A stretch of DNA of 64,000 nucleotides, from positions 1,135,001-1,199,000 of the forward strand of contig NC_087391.1 in the NCBI RefSeq assembly GCF_963675165.1, given 5' to 3'. Source of the DNA: Halichondria panicea. Taxonomy: Eukaryota; Porifera; Demospongiae; Suberitida; Halichondriidae. The notes under the pieces are model-generated. The model did no database searches, was not told where the DNA came from, and saw only the letters and a program-made list of their open reading frames with translations. A program made the position numbers and the translations under genes. Shown in pieces: positions 46,086 to 57,701 of the stretch; within the stretch, counting starts at the first letter, position 1; each line of letters starts with the position of its first letter.

Positions 46086-49000
46086 ATGTCCACTATATGC
46101 CATGTGTGTGGAGGTACTGATATCGAGTATGACCAGGCCAGAGGAGATGCCGTGTGCACTAGCTGTGGCTCTGTGCTGGAGGACAACATCATTGTCTCTG
46201 AGGTGACATTTGCTGAGTCCACTGGAGGAGGGTCCTCTGTCATTGGACAGTTTGTCTCCGCTGAGCGTGAGTCACACAAGTCATCTTGGGTGTGGAATGA
46301 GTAGTAGTCAAGTGGGTATGCGTGTTTGGGCACCATAATTATGTGGTCATTAATGAGGGGCTTCTCACATGCATGTACGTACCTCTTTCCGTACCGTGGT
46401 ATCGACACCCCACACTTGTTAGGGCAGGAGACAGAAACATCCTCACGCTCTGACTTGTGAACCTGTGGTCTCAACAAAGTATGCATTGTACAGTTCCACC
46501 TTGACTATTTAGTGTTGGAGTCTTGTAGTGTTTCGGCTAAGTGATAGCCCCTTGCCCCTTGTAATGGGGAAATCCCTAGCTAGGGTCTGACTTAGCTGTA
46601 CCACCTCTCGTACTGGGGAAACCCCTACATGTAGCTAAGGCCCAGCTCTAATCATGCATTACCTACAGTCTCTATGCAAGCATTAACTAGTGCTTATTGC
46701 ACGCGTCAGTTGCATTATTTTCCCTCTTGTTCAGACTCCAAGAGTCATGTGAGTGGGGGTGGGTTTCATCATGGAATGGGCCGGGACTCCAGAGAGATCA
46801 CACTCCAGAATGGTGAGTCACTTCTAAAGTTCATCTCAGCATTGGGTCAAACATAGACAGGTGATATTGTTTTAACACACATGTACATTACTTATTAACT
46901 ACCTGTTATTTGCTTGTCGCTGTAGCCAAGAGAAGGATAATGGACCTGGGTCAGCGTTTGAGACTGAACCAGCACTGTATAGACTCGGCCTTCATGTTCT
47001 TCAAGATGGCTCTACAGATGAACCTCACCCGGGGGAGGAAGTCCAATATTATCGACACAGCCTGTTTATATCTGGTCTGCAGGAGCGAGGGCACTCCACG
47101 TATCCACACCCACACACCTCACACACATACACACAATGCACGAATGTAAACATGTTAATTATGTATACATGTAGTTTGCTTAGATGCTTAATCAGCGAAA
47201 ACCACGAACATTTATACCCTCGAAATATACCCGCTATACCATATTTATGTTTCTTAACTGTTCATCAGATCTTCTCTTAGACTTCAGTGATGTTTTGCAG
47301 GTAAACAGTTGCTCTCAAGGTCTAAATTACCTGTGTGCAGTAACCATAGTTACTATCCCGTACAGATCAATGTGTATGCTCTGGGAAGAGCCTTTCTCAA
47401 ATTGTCCAACGCTTTACACATCAACCCTCCAGCGATCGGTGAGCACTATAAGTAGTGAAATAATTTGCATCAATCTGCACATTTATTATTGAAATGTATG
47501 TGTTTTTGTTTTGGTCACATACTGTAATAATACATTTGAGAAAATTATGGCCCGTTCCAAATTCGAAATTTCTGAACGAGAACTCTAGGAGTAGTTACAG
47601 AGCCAACTCTAGTACTTTCTAAATGAAGGAGACTTAGCGTTAAATAGAACAGCCATAACTTTAGTTCCGTTGGTTCAATTAATGTTATTTTCTGAAAGCT
47701 TAGAGAAAGACCTTTCATATGATGTGTTAAAATCAAAAGTCTAGGCTGTATGCACGTACATGTACATGTATATATACTAATACCATAAACTTTTTAGTAT
47801 AATCACGATACTTATTATGAATACACCTGTATACTATAACTCCGCCCATTTCCATCCAGATCCGTGTTTATACATCCACCGGTTTGCCCACAAGCTGGAG
47901 TTGGGTGACAAGACTCACGAGGTCTCCATGACGGCCCTTCGACTGGTCGCCCGGATGAAGAGGGACTGGATCCATCACGGCAGAAGACCCTCAGGGCTCT
48001 GTGGAGCAGGTGGGTTGATTAAATCATTGTGTAGTTTCAACTAGCTGCTTTTGCCTGTCTATACATGTAACTCAATTTCAGTGCTAAAGCATGCTTTTAG
48101 AATACACTCGATCTGTCTTCAGTTTTCTCAAAGCTATATACTACAGGTCGAGTATGTCCTACTTGAGCCAAGAGAAGGTAGAACTGTACAGTCTCCTTGA
48201 GCAAGAACTTTGTATACTCCTCAATCCACCTACCTAGAGATAGAGAGGATACTGTTTTCTGTTTGCCTAGTTATAATAATTATGCAATTGTTTCCATATC
48301 AACCAGCTTTGTTGGTTGCCTCTCGTCTTCACAACTTCAGTCGTAGTGTGCGTGAGGTTGCCAAGGTGGTGAAGCTCTCGGAGGGTACCGTTCGCAAGAG
48401 ACTGGGGGATTTCCGAGATACGCCTTCCAGTCGTCTCACGATTGACGAGTTCCTCAAGGTTGACCTAGAGCAAGAACATGACCCACCCAGTTACCTGGAG
48501 GCCAAGAAGAAAGCTAAAGTGTGTTTTATAATATAAAATAACCATTATCCCCAACGGCTAGTAAAATTTTTTTAGTTAATTATGGTCGAGACATGGAGAG
48601 GAAGCTTCGTATACTCAGAGCTAGCTGAAAATAGTGTGATTTAGATAGGAAATCTTTAAATGAATGGGTTTGAACTTTGGACCTTTTAAGAGCAAGCTGT
48701 ACATTTATAATGTACTTTCGTATTGCAAGTGAAATACCTTGATTTTGATATTTCTTGTTTGTACAGGCTGGTGTTGAGACGAAGGCCCACCCTCTAGCCA
48801 ACAATCTGAAGAGTGTGGGGGCGGCAAACACTCCGACTTGTGATTCTAGTGACTCTAGTGACTCTGATGACTCTGTTGGAAGGCGTGAGGGAAGTGAGGG
48901 AAGTGAGGAGAGTGTGGGTGGGGGAACTGATGACGATGAGGAGGGGGGCGGTTTCAGCGGCATACGGATGGAATCGGTGAAGGATATTATCGCCAAAGCA

Positions 49001-51120
49001 AGATATGTCGAGTCGTATCTTCGAGGAGGAACAGATGCGGACGTGGGGGAGAATTTGGAGGAGCTGGCCCAAATGGTTGATGATGACCAAGAGCCTAAAG
49101 ATGAGGAAGGTACGTGTAGAGTGTGTTTATGATTGTGTGATTTTTTATGTGCCTTCGTATAGAAGTGGTAGATGTTCCGCTGACTGTGGATGAATCGTTG
49201 GATGATTTGGATGACAACGAACTTGACGAGGTTATCATCGTACACAATCAGTTATTTAAGTGTATAGCGTGTGTACATGTAATTAACCCCCCACGGGGCG
49301 CATATGTACATACTTGTCTGATTCATGCAGATGATTCTGTCTCAAGAAGAGGTTGAGATTAAGAGCAAGCTGTGGTTAGCTGAGAATGGAGACTTCCTCG
49401 AGGAGCAGAAGTGTAAGTGTTCACAGCTCTGTTGTGTTCTCTCTCTAAGCCTGGCTTTGTTTCTCTGGTACAGTGAGAAGACAGAGGGTGCAGCAAGAAA
49501 AGGTTGAGAAGGATAAACAAAAGAAAGTGAGTGTGCACTGACTATAATTCTGTTTAAAAAATGGAAGTTGTTGACATAGTTTGATTGATTCACACATTCT
49601 GTAGAGACACTTCAAGCCACGGAAACCAAAAGCGTCTCATTCGGGACTGGCCTCTACAGCTGGGGAAGCTATCGAGAGGATGTTGGTGGAGAAGAGAATA
49701 TCCTCCAAAATCAACTACGATGTGCTCAAGGACCTAGCTGACGGGTTCGGCTCCTCTGCCAGCGAGATCAATAACCTTACTAACTCATCCTCACAGCCAG
49801 TACCACAGGAAGATGACGTTAAAGACGGTGTATTACCACCCATCACTCGGACACCACTGGTTGCTAGGGGAAGGCTGCCTTCACTGAGTGCCAGGAAGAG
49901 GACGTTTTCTACTCTTGAGGCATCACCAACTATGGAACCAAAGTATGGCACATTTTTGTGTGTTATTTCGCTGCTGAAATTGCCAATTTTTGGTGCTATA
50001 ATATAATTTATAGGTGTTTCATTTCGCTGCTATGTATGTTGAAGTGCTATTTTGATATTTGTAATGTTATGACTTGTGTGTTGTTCTCAGGCTGCCAAGG
50101 TTACAAGGCTCTAAGGTGAGTTTCTCAATCTTCGTTGTATGTGTGCTTTATGCACCTATCAATGCAAATCCCCACCCCTCCCCCCCTCCCGGGATAGGGT
50201 GGGGATTTGCAAACCCCCCTCTCCAGGGGGGTAGTTTTCAGTACAAATGCACTACTAAAGCACTACAAATACCCCTCCCCCAACCCACGGGATTTGACAC
50301 AGTCACAAAGAATAAACAACATAGCACATAATTATGGAGTACACTCTGTATACAATAGTAAGTCTGTGGTTCTGCTTCAACTCAGTTCAATGAAACCACT
50401 GCTCCAGCAATCACAAGTGATCCAGCTTTCTATACTGGCTGTTTGTTCCTGCCAAAGAGCTACACATGCCAGTGGGAGGTTTATAAAAAAGAACTAGAAG
50501 TTAAAATTATAGTATACTGACTTGTGGCTGCTGAGTATACAAACTTACAAAATCCCCACCCCAGGGGAAGCAATTTTAATACAAATGACTTACAAATCCC
50601 CACCCTATCCCGGGAGGGAGGGGGGGTGGGGGTTTGCATTGATAGGTGCATTAGTTGTCAGTTAAATGTGCAAACAAATTTTTTTATCACATTTAATTTG
50701 CATGTAGCTGTTTGCTTGTAATGTATTACAGGAGAGACAGAGAGCCCTGCCTATTTACAAGCCCACCCTTGAACCACGGTCAGAGCACGCTGAAGACCTC
50801 CTCCCTCCTGTGATAGACTCATCCCTGGACAAACTAACTACATGTGAGGGTGTGAGAGAGGTGGTGGTGGAGGAGAGTGGGCCAGTACAGTACGATGAGG
50901 AGGGGCTAGACGACGGGGAGATGGAGGAGCTGGCGTACGAGGACGACCCTTTATTACAGAGCGATTATGAGGATGAAGGTGGGTGGAGCAAAACACATAA
51001 AATACTGTGTCTGAACATTATGTTATAACTTTTGATTCCTGTACCTGCTTGTTTTTAAGTGTGTCTATACATGCAATTTTCTTGTCTTAACTTAATGCAG
51101 GTAACTATTTTGACGAATAG
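46086..51120 (+). CDS. BRF1: TFIIIB subunit BRF1, complete
   Basis: BRF1 recruits RNA polymerase III to tRNA, 5S and related genes together with TBP and BDP1. Fifteen exons join in phase: 46086-46266, 46735-46812, 46926-47099, 47269-47300, 47366-47438, 47860-48009, 48307-48518, 48767-49109, 49163-49230, 49331-49412, 49474-49526, 49605-49942, 50091-50115, 50732-50978, 51101-51120; 691 residues, human 677. The N-terminal zinc ribbon has Cys5, Cys8, Cys24 and Cys27 ([22 protein letters not shown]). Two cyclin-like repeats follow (about 90-285; [34 protein letters not shown]). An acidic Ser/Asp-rich stretch comes next, then the BRF1-specific block with [14 protein letters not shown] and [20 protein letters not shown], which in the family binds TBP. 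A very acidic tail ends in YFDE. The start has a strong Kozak match. Confidence 0.96.
50151..50650. mobile_element. ~500-base foldback element in BRF1 intron
   Basis: Left end tgcacctatcaatgcaaatc and right end gatttgcattgataggtgca-type sequence are inverted copies. The arms (about 60-100 bases) also share ccctcccgggatagggtggg. Flanking tta on both sides (50148-50150, 50651-50653) fits a 3-base target duplication. No transposase frame is seen. Confidence 0.85.
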
Positions 51121-51418
51121 GATTTCTGGTTATAGCTGATGCAGCAATTATTTGGAACCAAGTCCTACACCTTCCGAATATATAGTGTACCGATATCGAT
51201 TTTGTGTATATATATATATGACATGGCCCAATCAGTTTTCAATTCATCTTTTGTACAAAATTCCACGGTAGGTAATTCTCATCAAATGATTTTGTTTATA
51301 TATACAATTTATTGCGATGTTCTCCTGCAGTCATGTGAAGACCATGCATGCTACTGAAATAATTACCTATATACAAAAATATTGGTATAATGAGAAAACT
51401 GCATGTCCTTAATATGAG

Positions 51419-52119
51419 TCACTTCTTCATTAGGAGTACAATCTTCCACGAGTAACGGCTCAGTTCCCAGACTGGAAAGTGTACGTCGTCTCCTTCTTTC
51501 ACACTAAAGAATTCCATTGTGTCCTTTACGTCAATCTCTTGCAACAACGTCAGGGGCTTGAAAGAGCCTTCGCTGTACATTAAACGAACCTTGTCTTCAG
51601 TGACGGCATACGGTATGCTTGGGTGCTCTGAGTGAATGTAGTCAAAGAACGAGAAGATGATTCGGCCACCCGGTTTCAAAAATGAGGTGATGATCTTGGC
51701 GTAAGAATTTGTTTGCATTCCACACAACCAATACTGCCGTGGTTAATAACCAGATCAAAACTTCCAGCCAGCCGATTAAACAGAAGAATGTCGCAACAAT
51801 ACAGAGTGATATCCTTATTTTTAGCACTGTACACAGTGACATCTTTGTCCTCTTTCTTGACATAGGCCAGGCCATGTTCCTCGAAGAACGGCACTATAGC
51901 CAACTCTGCCCATTCAATGCCAACCATTTTGTGTCCTTTATCAACAAGAGACAGCAACAATCCTGTTTTCCCACACATGGGGAGCAGTATGTTGAGCTTT
52001 GAGGCCTCGTCAAGACGTTCAAAATTCTTCATCAGCATCCCATCCACTTTGGTGCTAGTCCATTTATCTTTGCCTTCCTTGTATTCGTAGTTCCAGAAAT
52101 CAGGGGAAAGACAGGTCAT
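51419..52119 (-). pseudogene. Thiopurine methyltransferase-like copy 1, frameshifted
   Basis: Nearly identical to the intact copy at 52683-53393. From the Met at 52119 the frame runs through LPMCGKTGLLLSLVDKGHKM and FDLVINHGSIGCVECKQ. Compared with the intact copy it lacks 10 bases at about 51698 (after gtaagaa), which shifts the frame. The C-terminal half (YAKIITSFLKPGGRIIFSFF to the stop at 51419) continues in another frame. The loss is recent, because the rest is well conserved. A novel intron removing the shift cannot be excluded, but no splice sites fit. Confidence 0.75.
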
Positions 52120-52682
52120 TATGACCATATATATATTGTCTGCATGTACAATACTTTGACCTTTGATCTTCACTAAATAACCACAGCAGATATTATATGT
52201 GTGGTTATTTAGTGAGATTGCTGGTATATGCAATCTGGAATTTTAATTGACCAATGATCACCAATGGTGCCAAATATATTAAACTGGGATTTGACTCCTA
52301 TAAATATTTTTACACCATTAGTCTACTCTTTTAGTAGTAGAGTTTGCAGTTTCCTTTAATACTGTGAGAATATACCAAGTAAAAAATGTTTTATTGTCTG
52401 CATGGTTGCAAGAGCAAGAAGAACCCATGATCCATGCATGGTCGAGCTCTCCATAATTGTTGTAAGCTTTGGCGAGGCCACGTCACCGAGGTATCAACAC
52501 TGCTAATTCATTTTCCGTATTAGTCTATCAGATAAAAAACTCCTGCATCGATATCGGTATTTATGACATGACCCAATCAGTTTTTAATTTATCTTTTGTA
52601 TATCCCACATACATGCATGCAACTATAATTATTATGGTACAAAAATACATGTATAAAAAAACTGATAATTATATAGTTCGAG
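52120..52682. other. Spacer within TPMT-like tandem duplication
   Basis: Contains a second copy of the 3' flank seen beside copy 1: the word acatggcccaatcagttttc at 51221 recurs as acatgacccaatcagttttt at 52566. The duplicated unit therefore extends past the coding region. No gene is visible. Confidence 0.65.
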
Positions 52683-53393
52683 TCACTTTTTTGTTAGGAG
52701 TACAATCTTCCACGAGTAACGGCTCAGTTCCCAGAGTGGAAAGTGTACATCGTCTTCTTCTTTCACACTAAATAATTCCATTGCTTCCTTTACGTCAATC
52801 TCTTGCAACAATGTCAGGGGCTTGAAAGAGTCTTCGCTGTACATTAAACGAACCTCGTCTTCAGTGACGGCATACGGTATGCTTGGGTGCTCTGAGTGAA
52901 TGTAGTCAAAGAACGAGAAGATGATTCGGCCACCTGGTTTCAAAAATGAGGTGATGATCTTGGCGTAAGAACTTCGTTTTTCTTGTTTGCATTCCACGCA
53001 ACCAATACTGCCGTGGTCAATAACCAGATCAAAACTTCCAGCCAGACGATTAAACAGAAGAATGTCACAACAATACAGAGTGATATCCTTATTTTTAGCA
53101 CTGTACACAGTGACATCTTTGTCCTCTTTCTTGACATACGCCAGGCCATGTTCCTCGAAGAACTGCACTATAGCCAACTCTGCCCATTCAATACCAACCA
53201 CTTTGTGTCCTTTATCAGCAAGAGAGAGCAACAATCCTGTTTTCCCACACATGGGGAGCAGTATGTTGAGCTTTGAGGCCTCGTGAAGATGTTCAAAGTT
53301 TTTTAAGATTGTTCCATCCACTGTGGTACTAGTCCATTCATCTTTGCCCTCCTTGTATTGGTAGTTCCAGAAGTTAGGGGAAAGAGTGGTCAT
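52683..53393 (-). CDS. Thiopurine S-methyltransferase-like protein, intact single-exon copy
   Basis: A 236-residue open frame without introns. SAM-binding motif I is KLNILLPMCGKTGLLLSLAD followed by GHKVVGIEWAELA; later FDLVIDHGSIGCV and LKPGGRIIFSFFDYIH match the TPMT/class I methyltransferase fold (human TPMT: FFPLCGKAVEMKW, GHSVVGVEISELG, ISLYCCSIFDL). ITLYCCDILLF is the family ISLYCC strand. TPMTs move a methyl group from SAM to thiol, selenium or tellurium compounds in the cytosol; the natural substrate here is unknown. Lack of introns in an intron-rich neighbourhood hints at a retrocopy or horizontal origin, as TPMT-like genes also occur in bacteria; this is inference. The length fits the family (245 in human). 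Confidence 0.85.
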   Translation of the reverse strand: MTTLSPNFWNYQYKEGKDEWTSTTVDGTILKNFEHLHEASKLNILLPMCGKTGLLLSLADKGHKVVGIEWAELAIVQFFEEHGLAYVKKEDKDVTVYSAKNKDITLYCCDILLFNRLAGSFDLVIDHGSIGCVECKQEKRSSYAKIITSFLKPGGRIIFSFFDYIHSEHPSIPYAVTEDEVRLMYSEDSFKPLTLLQEIDVKEAMELFSVKEEDDVHFPLWELSRYSWKIVLLTKK

Positions 53394-53717
53394 TACGTTG
53401 ATCAGATACAGTTTCTAACTGAGAGATTTGGGACTTTGTAGCATGTTTCGTACATAATGTAAAACAGGAAATTGCACTCATTTATCATACTTTTTAACAC
53501 CTCGGGAAGGTACCAAAATTTTTTTACGGTAATTATCATGTGTTCAATGTAAACTAACGTGACAGCATAATTATGAGTGCATGTGATAATATTAATTATT
53601 GTATCAGTGATGTTGGCTAGATTTGCTCTCACTGTTCGTATGGTTCTTGATTAATGAGAGTCTTTCTGAGATGACTGAGCTGGCTTGTCCTAGATCGTGC
53701 TGCCAGTGTGTACGCCA

Positions 53718-53796
<79 letters not shown>

Positions 53797-54285
53797 TGTG
53801 ATAACAGAAAGCTAATGTACTTTAGTCTATAGATGTATATAATTATACCCAATTTCCGGGGGGGGGGGGGGGGGGGGGCAAAATATTCGTGGTTTTTGTG
53901 GTTAAAACTGGACCACGAATATTTTACCCACGAATGAAGCGACCTTGCCTACCTTTACCTGCAGTGCAAGCAGCAACCACAAAAATAAGATCCATAAACT
54001 GACTATACTGACTATAAATATTGCTCAACAACAAATATTTTCCCGCCCGAAAATTACCCGCTATATATACACGGTATAACCAAAGTTAATGGGCACGTAG
54101 CTAGGCGGTATATATGGTAGACTATGTATGCTCACATTGTTACAGACAACCTGTAAAATACACTAGCTGAAACAGCTCTGCAACTACTCTTGCAAGATAC
54201 ATACATGAATAATTGAGTTATGTCGTACCTTAAATGGTGCTGCAAATGCTCACGGTGATATTATAACGATTATACCCAGGTATAC
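53394..54285. repeat. Intergenic with (TG)n microsatellite and MITE copy
   Basis: Contains a (TG)n run at about 53719-53792 and a poly-G run at about 53860-53878. An inverted, degraded copy of the CGTATAGCGGG family spans about 53879-54076 (accacgaatattttacccac, gaaaattacccgctatat). No gene is supported. Confidence 0.8.
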
Positions 54286-55954
54286 TTAATCCATGCATGC
54301 ATGCACTGCTTGTACCTGTAATATATGCACTCCGCCCATTGAGAGGGCAACCAGTTCCGAGAGTCCGTCGTGGGTCATGTCACCGTACCACACACAGTGG
54401 ATGGGATGGGCAAAGCCTCTCTGCCACACCAGATTGAAGCACGGGGAAGAGGAAGTCTGATCAACACTGTGCTTGTACACCAACAGCTTCTACAAGTTAA
54501 TGACGAGCACACAGTGGGGTAAATTATGAGCTAGTTGACTGTCCCGTTTGCATGATACTACACAGGAAAAATTTTTAACCAGGAAACCTCAATAAAAACC
54601 ATAATTTGTAGATCACAACACAATGCCAAATATTGTGTTCATGCTGAGTCCACCTCTTAAACAAAGTCAGCCCTCACCTTTATAGCAACCATGCACCTTA
54701 ATGTATTAAGTCATCCACCCTCACCTTTCCGTAGGTTCCCAGCACAAGTTCGTTGCTGCCGTCCCACGTAAGGTCCCCCACAGTGGCACACAAGACACTA
54801 TCGTGGGCGTGAGAGGAGGGGAGGATCTGCGAGTGTTCGAAACCTCGCTCCAACACGTTCATGAACACCACACCCAACTCAATGGCCGAGCACACCAGGA
54901 GGTGATAGTCATTCAGATCTGAAGGGTCCGCTGTGTGTGTGACAAGTGATGACTGTATAGTTACGATTGTGTAAACGTGTATATACTACCGTATAGCATG
55001 ACATTTTCGTTGTTTACGTGAGTTAGCAATCCTACATGAAAATTATTCCGTGAAAATTGTTTTTAAAATTATCTGCTATAACATGCAAAGATTGAAGGCG
55101 TGGCCTGGGAGTGTTCCGGTAGGCATGCAGTCAACCCACAAATTATTCAACAAAATGCTTTTAAAAGGCCATTCCTTAAGTGCCTCGAAAATTTAGCGCT
55201 ATACGGTATGGCTGCATATAGTTACAACAATACCACATACAACACATACAGGCATAGATGAAGTAAGTATACTTAAAAATACCCACAAGCTATGCACAGT
55301 GTTAGTACGATCATACGAGTAGTACCTGACGAGTGTAGAGTGAAAAGCTTGACGGAGGTGATGGGGCCATCGATCATCCTTGTGTCCCAGCTCTTTAGCA
55401 CAGCTGCATGTATGGAACATACCTAATACGTATAGCTCTGAGATCAAAAGAGTCGATTATTGTCCACATCCCAAACACAATAACACAAACCCGTTTATTA
55501 AGGTTTACAGAACTAACTGTTAGTAAAGAGGTCAGTGAAGGAGCACTTGCAATACCCGGCCTGACAGCCGAGGGCAGTTATCCTCTGATGACCCACCACC
55601 TTCAGACACATGTACGTCACACTACTAGGCAGGTCCACCAGCTCTGGGAACAACTCCTCCAACCCCTCCTCTTGAAACACTAGCTAGAAAGGTGGGTATG
55701 AATTCGCACATGCAGTGAATCAATGTATCTCATCTGTGTGTGTTAAACAAACAAAAATATCGTAAACTTTTCATGGACAGATTACATCAGTATTGTGACT
55801 TTTAATGGAATTACACACCGTATAAATAGATACTCTAACCTGATCCCGAGCTTCTCCGTCGTTCTCAGCAAGTCTTGCTTCTCTGTACAAGTGCACTGTG
55901 AGGTCGTCTCCCGGCAACAAGAATACATTCTCCCAGCCCCCATCCATCAATATC
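54286..55954 (-). CDS. KPTN: Kaptin, C-terminal part; 5' half not found in window
   Basis: Kaptin is a beta-propeller protein of the KICSTOR complex, which holds GATOR1 at lysosomes and restrains mTORC1. Minus-strand exons 55954-55840, 55683-55518, 55403-55326, 54930-54725 and 54486-54316 join in phase. They give WENVFLLPGDDLTVHLYRE, EELFPELVDLPSSV, ITALGCQAGY, DGPITSVKLFTLHS, LVCSAIELGVVFMNVLERGF, DSVLCATVGDLTWDG, LVLGTYGKLLVYK and MTHDGLSELVALSMGGVHIL, which track the C-terminal two thirds of human KPTN. The first visible exon starts at a clean acceptor, so upstream exons are expected, yet none is visible before the window ends. The GPCR array starts about 60 bases away. The 3' end is uncertain: reading on gives a stop at 54286, or a further exon may exist. 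Confidence 0.85.
54989..55208. mobile_element. CGTATAGCGGG-family MITE, degraded copy in kaptin intron
   Basis: Begins taccgtatagcatgacattt and ends aaaatttagcgctatacggt, the reverse-complement ending of the family. The interior shares aggcgtggcctggg with the copy at 58918-59128. Confidence 0.7.
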
Positions 55955-56183
55955 CTGCATGCAGACATGGAAAAATGATATTTAACTTGTGCGAAATAAT
56001 GTTAAACAAGGAAGTGAACAAGGAGCATTATAACCCTGGTCCATTTCAGCTGATTAGGAGTTACACGATGAATTCGAATGACAAATAGGAGTAAATGACA
56101 ACTAGTACTGAAAATAGCAAGAATGTATAATTTACACTTTAATAATGACAAACATAAATCAAGAATCAATGTAGAACTAAAAA

Positions 56184-57191
56184 ATGGATTCTCTGAACTA
56201 TATAGTGACTACAATGGCAGTGCCATTCAAGAGTTTCCGTACTGCATGGCAACCACTCATATAGCTATTGACATTATCATCCACTTTGCAGTAATGCTCC
56301 CATCAACTCTATTCTGGAATCTCACTGTCTTCACAGCCCTGATCAAGAGCAAACTCAGCAACAAGCCTCTAACAGTGCTCTACAGTTCCTTGCTATTGGT
56401 GCTTTGTATGGACAAGATTGCTCAAGCTATTGCAACGGCAACCATTTCACCAGACATTCTCAGATTTTGTATATGTGACATAACGAGTTCATTCTCTATT
56501 CTTTCACTACATTCTCCACTGCTTTTCTGTACTGCTAATCACTTGCCAGAGGGAAGAAACAATGGAACATGCAGCTATGGAAGGATCATCCCTAGCTTGC
56601 ATCGGAATATGTGAATATTTTAGCTGGAATGTTCTGGTATGTATAGTGATATTTCTTCAGCAAATCCTTCTGCCAGCGTCACCAAATCCTTGCCAGCCGT
56701 ACAGATAGTATAATATAGAATAGTATAAATCAGAGTTGGAAGCCGAAAACATAAACTTTGGCATTCTCTTAGGCATCTATTTATGTCTACACTGATGCCC
56801 AGTTCTATCATGGTCATAGTAACGTCAGTTTGGTCTGTGCAGCTATTTAAGAAAATGTCTATCCAGCAAAAAATCCAAGACTACAATACCTTGAACAAAA
56901 AACTTCTCTTTATGCCCATTTTGATGATGATTCTAATCGTATGCAATGGAGTAATTGGTTTTCTGATGGGCATTGCAATTTCAGAAGTGATGAAGCTAGC
57001 GGGAGTGGAAGATTACCTTGGAAACTGGGCCTATTTTGGCGATAGCATGTCTAATGTTTTTATCAGCTGTCTACATGGAGGTCCTATCCAATCGCACTGC
57101 TCTATTTCAACACCAAGCTAAAAAAAAACTGGACGAGATATTTGCTAGAAGGTCAAACAGAGTGGACCCAGAAATCGTCACAGTGCATGCA
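56184..57191 (+). pseudogene. GPCR copy A, frameshifted
   Basis: Homologous over its length to the intact copy at 59617. The N-terminus to TM3 is open (NGSAIQEFPY, LPSTLFWNLTVFTALIKSKL). The frame breaks after TM3, then TM5-TM7 returns (QQKIQDYNTLNKKLLFMPIL, GNWAYF) before another shift in the last helix. Its 5' flank, from about 56010, repeats the flanks of the other copies. Confidence 0.85.
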
Positions 57192-57206
57192 ATGAGGATA
57201 TTTTAA

Positions 57207-57701
57207 CACTATATAATTATAGTATAGTATATTGATGGAAACTAACTGATTGTATATACCGTATAGCGGGTAATTTTCGGGGGACAAAATATTCGTGGTT
57301 CAGCAATATTGAGACATTTCGTGGGTAATATTTTCGTGCTTGGAGCTTGCACTGCAGGTAAAGGTAGGCAAGGTCGCTTCATTCGTAGGTAAAATATTCG
57401 TGGTCAGACCTCCAACAACGAAAACCACGAATATTTGCCCCACGAAAATTACACGCTATACGGACACAACAGACACAGCAATAGTCATGCAGGTGTCATG
57501 CATGCTGTAAAGTAGACATAATTTGTTGTTATTGTTCAGCATTTAATTAAGGTATAACGTCATATAGGTATGAAATTTAACTTGGTGATAATTACATCTG
57601 AAATTCATCAGTTAATGATGAATACTTTGGAGTATTTAAGACAACTACCATACTGAGAATGTAACGATCAAACATAAATCAAGAATCAAAGGAGGCTCAA
57701 G
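57207..57701. mobile_element. Inter-copy region with CGTATAGCGGG-family MITE (57258-57463)
   Basis: The MITE starts accgtatagcgggtaatttt and ends cgaaaattacacgctatacg; it is close to the copy at 26217. The remainder is GPCR-unit flank (aagaatcaaaggaggctcaa). Confidence 0.88.

Noticed and set aside
46049-46486. 145-codon minus-strand open frame over the BRF1 first exon
   Set aside because: Antisense shadow of the zinc-ribbon exon and intron, with no recognisable domain.
48580-49245. 221-codon minus-strand open frame opposite BRF1
   Set aside because: Lies antisense to the acidic Ser/Asp-rich BRF1 exon at 48767-49109; its Ser/Pro-rich composition is the complement of that bias.
53604-53852. 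Thr-His and Cys-Val frames near 53.7 kb
   Set aside because: Produced by the (TG)n microsatellite.
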